NCBI GenBank assembly: GCA_005804005.1
Contig: SYPI01000079.1
Span: 1-10,712 of the forward strand
Reading direction: 5' to 3'
DNA: 10,712 bases
Source: Planctomycetia bacterium
GTDB lineage: Bacteria; Planctomycetota; Phycisphaerae; Phycisphaerales; SM1A02
This document shows positions 5,892 to 10,712 of this stretch, piece after piece. Position numbers and translations under genes: made by a program. Position 1 is the first letter of the stretch; each line of letters starts with the position of its first letter. The notes beneath the pieces were generated by a model. It had not been told where the DNA came from. It made no database searches and saw only the letters and a list, made by a program, of their open reading frames with translations.

Positions 5892-8005
5892 AGCGTGTCT
5901 GCCCCCACACTCAAGTTGCGAACATTGGCGGTATCCAGATTCAGGTTGACATTCATCTTCCTGATTAGATCGGCCACCGCTCTGGCCTTCTCGATCTGCG
6001 CCTCGCGCAGAATCTCGTTTTCCTTCAGCCCCTCCATGAAGGCGGTCTCTTCCTGCCAGCGCACCAGGCCATCGGCCGACATGCGCATCGGGATGTTGAG
6101 CGCCAGCCCGGGGCGCACATTCACCATTCGCTCGATTGGCTCGAGGCCCGGGCGTTCCAGCCGCAGGGAATGCAAGCCCTCGGTGACTCGCACCGTCCCC
6201 GGCGCGGTGCCCGCCGCCACGCCGTCGAGCAGAATGGTCACGTTCATCGGGCCGAGGCCAACATTGCCGGTCTCCACCTTGAACTCGCCGCCGGTGGTGC
6301 GCACCACATTGGGGAGGTACAGGTCGGCCAGGAATACTCCAACCTGAATGTCGTGCTCTGGCGCGGCCAGCGAGACGCGCGAGAGTTGGTCAGTCATCGC
6401 CGTCGTCGCCGCTGCAGCGATCTGCCGACCAGCGTCGCGCAACAGTTCGTTCAACGGATTCGTGACCAGCTTGCCCTGCTGATTGGCTCGCACCTTGCGC
6501 GATGGCTCGGAAAGGCCGGAGGCCAGCGATTCGCCGCGCGAACCGCCCAGGATTTCCCAAGTGGTACGCAGCGTGAATTCGGTGCCGGCCAGAGAGACAC
6601 CGGTCTGCGGGTCGGCCCAGTCGAGCGTCGTCTCGTCCAGAGCATCGATCGCCGCAATGATGATCCCGTCGGCGCCAAGCTGCTGCGCGAAGTTGCGGGC
6701 GCTGGTTGAGTTGGAAGTCAGTCTGCCGAACTCTTCCTCCGGTGTCTGGGGTGTGCCGGTGTTGGGCCCGCCCTCAGCAAAGTGTTTTACGGCGTTGATC
6801 ACATCCTCGCGGCGGATCACGGCGATGCCCGGCTTGGCCAGCGCCGCGACGATGTCGTCTTCGAACACCGACACCTTGTCGTCGGGCATGCTTCCCGGCC
6901 GGACTTTGATGAAGATCGCCAGCCGCACCGGCGCCGCCGCGCCAGTTCCAATGGTTCCATCCTCGGCGGTCTGCGCCGGGGCTGTCGCTGGAGCGGCTGC
7001 CGCGCTGCCTGGGGAAGATCCTCTCGGGGTCCGCGCCGCACTCCCCGAAGCGCGGCTGTCTGAGCTGACCCCGGCAGGCAGCGCATCGCGCAGCCGCATG
7101 AGGCACCCCTTGTCGATTCCGAAGTCCTGCATCGCCTGCGCGCGTGATGTGCTGGTGCCCGCGTCCATCACCTGCACCCAGCCGACCCCGACCTCCTCGC
7201 TACCGAGATTTTCGCCCGTGTCCGGGTCAACGAGAGCCTCGCCGATTGCAAGCACTTCCCAGTACTGGCCCACCGCTGCGCCGCTACCAGCAGCCCTATT
7301 GAAAGTGACCTGGCCATTGGTGTACGCCAGCACCCGGGCCGGCGAGAGGGCGGCCACGATCAGGCCGACTGCCTGCTGGCCGATGGCCGTCGCCACCTGG
7401 CCGATCAGTGCATTGGTCGGACGCCCATCCTGCACCACGCCCGGCAACACCTCGTCGGTCGCCGAGTCGCTCAACTGCACCGCTGATGACGAGGAGAGCA
7501 CCCCGCTGGTCGAGTCATAGATCTTTAGAGTCGCCTGAAGCTGAATCGTCCGGCGCTCGGCCTGCGATTTCCCCAGCGGCCCCTCCAGTGCGGTCCGCTG
7601 GGTGATGTCTTGAAAACTACCGATCTGCAGGGCGGCTACGAACCTCGCGCCGGCCGTGGAGAGTGACTTGGCGGTCTGGGCATCGAGCCGATCAACCGAG
7701 CCCGAGAAGTCGACCAGATTCCATTCCTTCACCACCGTCCCCAGATCGGAGCGGCTAACCACATCGAAGCGGTGCGTGGCGCTGACCTGCACTGGAAGCT
7801 GGCTGTTCAGCATTTCCACGATTTGAGAGAGTTCGTTGGCTTTGCCCTGTGCGGCCGCCTGCTGCTTGACCGCCTCGGTGGCTTCAACCGTCCAGATGGC
7901 CACACGCGGCTTTGCGACTTCCTGACGCGGGCCCGCGCCGACTTGGAATGCAACAGCGACAGCCATACAGGCCAGGGTGAGCTTCGCCCGAAGAGATGCG
8001 TTCAT
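5861..8005 (-). CDS. Large exported protein with two CsgG/LpoB-like domains and a PEGA-like domain
   Basis: 714 residues. The signal peptide is 1-24 (NASLRAKLTL then a hydrophobic core, cleavage near VGA). Domain 1 (about 33-227) has the CsgG-type beginning: KPRVAIWTVE, a helix, then HRFDVVSRSDLGTVVKEWNL at 78-97, ARFVAALQIGSF and a long strand QLQATLKIYDSTSG. A middle beta segment (228-307) and an Ala/Pro/Ser-rich linker (307-359) follow. Domain 2 (about 360-547) repeats the scheme: VRLAIFIKV, GIAVIRREDVINAVKHF, QLGADGIIIAAIDAL and TEFTLRTTWEILGG. Residues 577-642 resemble a PEGA domain (VTILLDGVAAGTAPGTVRVT, GLHSLRLERPGLEP). A charged helix closes the protein. It leads the operon with COG3014, YcfL-like and LpoB-like lipoproteins. 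The start at 8005 is set by AAGGAGG seven bases upstream and the signal peptide. CsgG-type domains occur in secretion-channel and envelope lipoproteins; whether this one forms a pore or binds peptidoglycan enzymes is unknown. No lipobox is evident. Confidence 0.75.
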   Translation of the reverse strand: MNASLRAKLTLACMAVAVAFQVGAGPRQEVAKPRVAIWTVEATEAVKQQAAAQGKANELSQIVEMLNSQLPVQVSATHRFDVVSRSDLGTVVKEWNLVDFSGSVDRLDAQTAKSLSTAGARFVAALQIGSFQDITQRTALEGPLGKSQAERRTIQLQATLKIYDSTSGVLSSSSAVQLSDSATDEVLPGVVQDGRPTNALIGQVATAIGQQAVGLIVAALSPARVLAYTNGQVTFNRAAGSGAAVGQYWEVLAIGEALVDPDTGENLGSEEVGVGWVQVMDAGTSTSRAQAMQDFGIDKGCLMRLRDALPAGVSSDSRASGSAARTPRGSSPGSAAAAPATAPAQTAEDGTIGTGAAAPVRLAIFIKVRPGSMPDDKVSVFEDDIVAALAKPGIAVIRREDVINAVKHFAEGGPNTGTPQTPEEEFGRLTSNSTSARNFAQQLGADGIIIAAIDALDETTLDWADPQTGVSLAGTEFTLRTTWEILGGSRGESLASGLSEPSRKVRANQQGKLVTNPLNELLRDAGRQIAAAATTAMTDQLSRVSLAAPEHDIQVGVFLADLYLPNVVRTTGGEFKVETGNVGLGPMNVTILLDGVAAGTAPGTVRVTEGLHSLRLERPGLEPIERMVNVRPGLALNIPMRMSADGLVRWQEETAFMEGLKENEILREAQIEKARAVADLIRKMNVNLNLDTANVRNLSVGADTLWGQLIESPD

Positions 8006-8012
8006 GTGCCAA

Positions 8013-8019
8013 CCTCCTT
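8013..8019 (-). promoter_or_regulatory. Strong ribosome binding site of the first operon gene
   Basis: AAGGAGG on the minus strand, seven bases before the ATG at 8005. It is the best Shine-Dalgarno in the window and overrules the 43-residue longer frame that starts at a GTG (8134) inside the dockerin relict. Confidence 0.85.
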
Positions 8020-8052
8020 GCGCACCGGCCGCGGCCCGCATGCGGAAGGGAG

Positions 8053-8081
8053 AGTCTACCTGTGCCTTGGCCGCCAACCAA
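8053..8081 (-). promoter_or_regulatory. Possible sigma70-like promoter for the envelope operon
   Basis: On the minus strand TTGGTT (8081-8076) is followed after 17 bases by TAGACT (8058-8053), matching TTGACA at 3 of 6 and TATAAT at 4 of 6 positions. It would give a leader of about 40 bases before the ATG at 8005. This is the first gene after the longest gap on the strand, so a promoter is expected here, but the match is weak and planctomycete promoters need not follow this consensus. Confidence 0.3.
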
Positions 8082-8112
8082 ACCCCCTTCCCCGCCCTAG
8101 CAGTTCCCCGGG

Positions 8113-8325
8113 TCAGGGCCAGAGTGAGCAGCACAGTGAGGTCCTCGGCATCGATGGCGCGGTCGCAGTTGAGGTCACTTGGCTCGCAGACACATTCGGT
8201 CGCGAGGAATCCACTACTGAGTGGAACTCATCGCCCTCCATCGGGGCAGTTGCTACTTGACCGATGCTCCCGACTACTGCGAACTCTCCCCCCGATGAAG
8301 CGCCACCGCCGCCGTGACGGTCAAC
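8113..8325 (-). pseudogene. Relict of a small secreted planctomycete protein: Gly-rich 'GGGG...GxIGQ' motif plus dockerin-like repeat, frameshifted
   Basis: The gap between the cytochrome gene and the operon contains coding remnants in two frames. From 8325 one frame reads VDRHGGGGASSGGEFAVVGS followed by IGQ (to 8257), then EGDEF (to 8224), close to the 'DGGGGxSSGGxFxLxGTIGQ' motif of short secreted Phycisphaerae proteins. From 8221 a second frame, shifted by -1, continues LSSGFLATECVCEPSDLNCD and then RAIDAEDLTVLL. That includes a perfect dockerin-type calcium loop (D-x-N-x-D-x-x-I-D-x-x-D-L, 8176-8138). The first frame then gives LWP and a TGA at 8113-8115, the normal place for a dockerin protein to end. 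A lost base near 8224 and a gained base near 8122 would explain both shifts. No start codon or signal peptide precedes the first motif, so the 5' end is missing too. Pseudogene is favoured; assembly indels are possible. Confidence 0.6.
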
Positions 8326-8373
8326 GGGTGCGCTTTGTTGCCGGCACCAAGTTCTGATCGGAGAGAGTCGCGA

Positions 8374-10712
8374 CTACTGACACGCTCCCCAGCCGCTGAG
8401 CAGCGTGGCTAGGTCCGTGCCATCAACCAGCCCGGAGCAGTCGAGATCGCCAGCCCCACCGCCGCCCCAGTTCGATAAGAGCGCCGCCAAGTCGGCCCCA
8501 TCGACCGCGCCGCTGCGGTCCACATCTGGGCATCCCCCGCTGCCGCCGGGCACGCTGGCAGGGTCGGCCGGGTTCGAACACTGATCGAGTTCGTCGCGGT
8601 CGTAGAACCCATCGCTGTCGCGATCAAGGGCGGTGCGCACTCCGGTGCCATTGGGTACCAGCGTAAAGAGGAACGGGTTTGCGGCCGTGGCCTGCGCATC
8701 TAGTTGGGCAATGGTTCGCACTTCGCCAACCCGGTCAGCCTGCATGGTGGTGCCGCTGCTGAGCAAGTAACTCCGGGCCATGCCGTCATAGTTGCCGCGG
8801 GCCACCAGTTGCGAAGAGCCAGCCTGAGCAATCGAAAGCAGTATCGCCCGGCGCGCGGACTGATTCGTCCCCTCCCCGCCCATGGTCGCCTGAGCACCGA
8901 CGCTGGCGTGAGTCCCGGTGTCAAAGCACATCACAAACGCAGCCACATCACGCCGCTGGGTGTTGCCCGCCGCACCCGAGGCGAAGTTGAACACACTCAG
9001 TGACAAGAAGTTGAACAGTGTGTCCGTAGACCCATCGTGAACAAATCCGAAGCCGCTGTTGTTCGCTTGGCTGGTCTTGTCCATGCCAGACTTCTCGTAC
9101 ATGTTGCGCAGCTGCGGCACCTTCATCGACTGGGCCTCCTGCAGCAGGCTGGCGGAGATGATCGTTCCCAGCCCGCCGGTCGGCAGTGTGTGACAGTCCG
9201 AGCACTGCACGAAATCGAGGTTGCCGGTGGTGTAGAGCGTGAACCCGGTGCTGGGATTGCCGTTCTCGAGGCTGGTGGGCATCGTGCCGTTGAGGTCGCG
9301 GTTTGGGTTGGGGCCAGAAGCGATCGTGTTCAGGTACGCCTCGAGTCTTGCCATCTCCTTGGCCGTGAACTCGGCATCGCCGCCAAGCAGGCTCATCGGG
9401 GCGTGGGCAAACGCCGCCAGGTCGGAGCGGTCTCCGCGCCAGTGGAACGGGGCCAGCCCGGAGAGCCCGACCAGCGTCTGGGTGTTCATCGGCCCCTTCA
9501 TCGGGTGGAAGTCCTCGCAGGTGCCAACCGGCAGGCCCAGATTGCACGACTCCTGATTGTCGATCATGGCCCCCTGCGGATCGCCGAGGTCCCAAGAGAG
9601 TCGATCCATTCGGCCGTCGATGTGGCAGCTGCCGCAGGAGGCCTGTCCCAGACCGCTGGCCAAATGAGTGTCGAAGAGGAAGGGGCGACCGGCGCGGACC
9701 ACAGCTGGCGTTGGTTCAAAGAACGACTCGCGTTCAACTTCAGCGAGCGTGGTCTGGTTGAGAACTGAGATGGTCGACTCAAAGCGGTTCAGGACATAGA
9801 TGCTGTTATTCACAGCATCGCAAACCACGCCGGTTGGCCCTTCGCCGACGACGACCAACCCGATGCGGTTCAACGACGAGGCATCGAACACGGCCAGGTT
9901 GTCGGAGCCCATGCCGGTCACGAAGATTCGCACACCATCGGATGAGTAAGCCACTCCGCGCGGATCGCCCACCGACAGTTCGCGCTGAGCCACGGGAATG
10001 TTCGCCGTCGAATAAGTGAGGTGCTGATTCAAGTCGCGGCGCAGCAGCGGCGTACTGGTCGAGGCGTCGAAGGTGGCCCCCTCCACGCGAGTGAAGATCC
10101 CCTTCACATTGGATTCGAAGCGAATCTCATTCTTGGCCTCGGTTCCGACCACTGTTGCGGTGCCGTCGCTGCGCACCGCCAGAGCCATATTCGCAGTGAG
10201 AAACCCCTTCTTGTAGGTGACCGCCAGCGAGTTGGCATCGATCTGGGCGATGTCGTTGCCGTGGAGCCCCCAGGTGATGGCCGCCGACCAGTCTTTGTCG
10301 TTCACATCACGCCATGTGCCGTTGGCGGCCTTGCGCACGATGAGGCTGGTGTCTGGCGCGCTGGGGAGCCCGGCGGCGATCGGCGGGCTGAATGTGTTGC
10401 CAGCGGCGTTGGGCGGCGGGTTCGGATCGCCGGGATACGGATTCAGGCTGGTGCCGACCACGGTCTCAGGCACAACTGTGGTGTCGTTGCCGGATTCGAA
10501 GATGGCGCACCACACTCGCGTGCCGTCGGTGGCCAGAGCGCGCGGTTCTTCGCCAGCGATGGCGATGTTGGTCGGCGCCGCCGCCAGCGCGGCTGGGTTG
10601 AACACCTCCAACCGATTGCGCTGCGAGATGCTCACGAATGCCCGCTGCGGCGAGCCGGCGAACACGACATCCGCTGGTTCGTCACCGGTGAGCAGCGTGG
10701 CCTTCACCTTGA
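8374..10712 (-). CDS. Secreted beta-propeller (YVTN-type) di-heme cytochrome c protein with TSP3-like and dockerin-like C-terminus, 5' end outside window
   Basis: At least 778 residues; the frame is open through the right edge, so the signal peptide and true start are not seen. Residues below are counted from the GTG at 10707. Propeller blades are visible at about 8-74 (GDEPADVVFAGSPQRAFVSI) and 246-327 (GDPRGVAYSSDGVRIFVTGM; GEGPTGVVCDAVNNSIYVLN). A cytochrome peroxidase/MauG-like part follows, with two heme c sites, CGSCH (358-362) and CSDCH (502-506). The stretch MKGPMNTQTLVGLSGLAPFH plus WRGDR (403-426) lies between them. A calcium-type DRDSDGFYDRDELDQC segment (695-710) and two dockerin-like repeats (728-774) end the protein. 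Such proteins occur in planctomycetes and are presumed to be periplasmic or surface redox proteins; the substrate is unknown. It ends with TAG. The gene is separated from the operon by 368 bases and is probably transcribed independently. Confidence 0.88.
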   Translation of the reverse strand, partial: KVKATLLTGDEPADVVFAGSPQRAFVSISQRNRLEVFNPAALAAAPTNIAIAGEEPRALATDGTRVWCAIFESGNDTTVVPETVVGTSLNPYPGDPNPPPNAAGNTFSPPIAAGLPSAPDTSLIVRKAANGTWRDVNDKDWSAAITWGLHGNDIAQIDANSLAVTYKKGFLTANMALAVRSDGTATVVGTEAKNEIRFESNVKGIFTRVEGATFDASTSTPLLRRDLNQHLTYSTANIPVAQRELSVGDPRGVAYSSDGVRIFVTGMGSDNLAVFDASSLNRIGLVVVGEGPTGVVCDAVNNSIYVLNRFESTISVLNQTTLAEVERESFFEPTPAVVRAGRPFLFDTHLASGLGQASCGSCHIDGRMDRLSWDLGDPQGAMIDNQESCNLGLPVGTCEDFHPMKGPMNTQTLVGLSGLAPFHWRGDRSDLAAFAHAPMSLLGGDAEFTAKEMARLEAYLNTIASGPNPNRDLNGTMPTSLENGNPSTGFTLYTTGNLDFVQCSDCHTLPTGGLGTIISASLLQEAQSMKVPQLRNMYEKSGMDKTSQANNSGFGFVHDGSTDTLFNFLSLSVFNFASGAAGNTQRRDVAAFVMCFDTGTHASVGAQATMGGEGTNQSARRAILLSIAQAGSSQLVARGNYDGMARSYLLSSGTTMQADRVGEVRTIAQLDAQATAANPFLFTLVPNGTGVRTALDRDSDGFYDRDELDQCSNPADPASVPGGSGGCPDVDRSGAVDGADLAALLSNWGGGGAGDLDCSGLVDGTDLATLLSGWGACQ
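8386..8526 (-). repeat. Tandem dockerin/EF-hand-like repeats at the C-terminus of the cytochrome protein
   Basis: Two 21-residue units, DVDRSGAVDGADLAALLSNW plus G (8526-8464) and DLDCSGLVDGTDLATLLSGW plus G (8448-8386), with Asp at loop positions 1, 3, 9 and 12 in both and Ser in place of Asp at position 5. They are followed by ACQ and the stop. In planctomycetes this C-terminal module is widespread on exported proteins; its role there (binding, sorting or calcium stabilisation) is not settled. Confidence 0.85.

Noticed and set aside
6483..7520. Plus-strand open frame of 345 codons opposite the CsgG-like gene
   Set aside because: Ser/Ala/Pro-rich shadow translation without motif or leader; the minus-strand gene has a clear leader, domains and ribosome binding site.
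7967..7969. Cys13 of the CsgG-like leader (TLAC) as a lipobox
   Set aside because: Thr at -3 is not typical, and the Cys lies before the hydrophobic core rather than after it; an ordinary signal peptide fits better.
8006..8134. Longer version of the CsgG-like gene starting at GTG 8134
   Set aside because: The added 43 residues come from the dockerin relict and lie before a proper signal peptide with AAGGAGG seven bases upstream of ATG 8005.
8366..8375. Perfect 10-base palindrome AGTCGCGACT at the stop of the cytochrome gene as a terminator
   Set aside because: There is no loop, no longer stem and no following T-run, so it does not look like an intrinsic terminator.

Overview
The window is GC-rich and almost fully coding, with every credible gene on the minus strand. 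It most likely comes from a planctomycete, probably of the Phycisphaerae type. The clues are the C-terminal dockerin/EF-hand-like repeats ending in LLSxWG, a relict of the 'GGGGxSSGGxF...GxIGQ' motif common in short secreted planctomycete proteins, and the high proportion of exported proteins. This assignment is inferred from motifs; there is no rRNA or marker gene in the window.

Layout in transcription order, from the right edge leftward. (1) 10712-8374: the 3' part of a secreted YVTN-type beta-propeller / di-heme cytochrome c protein with a calcium-binding C-terminus; its 5' end lies outside the window. (2) 8373-8006: a 368-base gap holding a decayed dockerin gene fragment (two compensating frameshifts, no start) and a possible promoter with a strong ribosome binding site. 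(3) 8005-1: six closely packed genes that look like one operon. They are a large exported protein with two CsgG/LpoB-like domains and a PEGA-like domain; a COG3014-type lipoprotein; a YcfL-like (DUF1425) lipoprotein; an LpoB-like lipoprotein; an M28 metallopeptidase with PA-like and PDZ domains; and the first 333 codons of a GH95-type glycoside hydrolase (alpha-L-fucosidase family) running off the left edge.

Operon spacing runs from a 31-base overlap through an ATGA overlap, 15 bases, 49 bases and a TGATG overlap, so the genes are probably co-transcribed and partly translationally coupled. The COG3014/YcfL/LpoB trio recalls the ycfL-lpoB arrangement of gammaproteobacteria, where LpoB is the outer-membrane activator of penicillin-binding protein PBP1B. 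Three consecutive products carry lipoboxes and the first is exported, which suggests an envelope-anchored assembly. The downstream peptidase and fucosidase-family enzyme are also exported and may act in the periplasm or outside the cell. The combination of an expanded CsgG-like protein, LpoB-type lipoproteins and these two hydrolases is the most interesting system-level feature. Its function cannot be read from the sequence alone.
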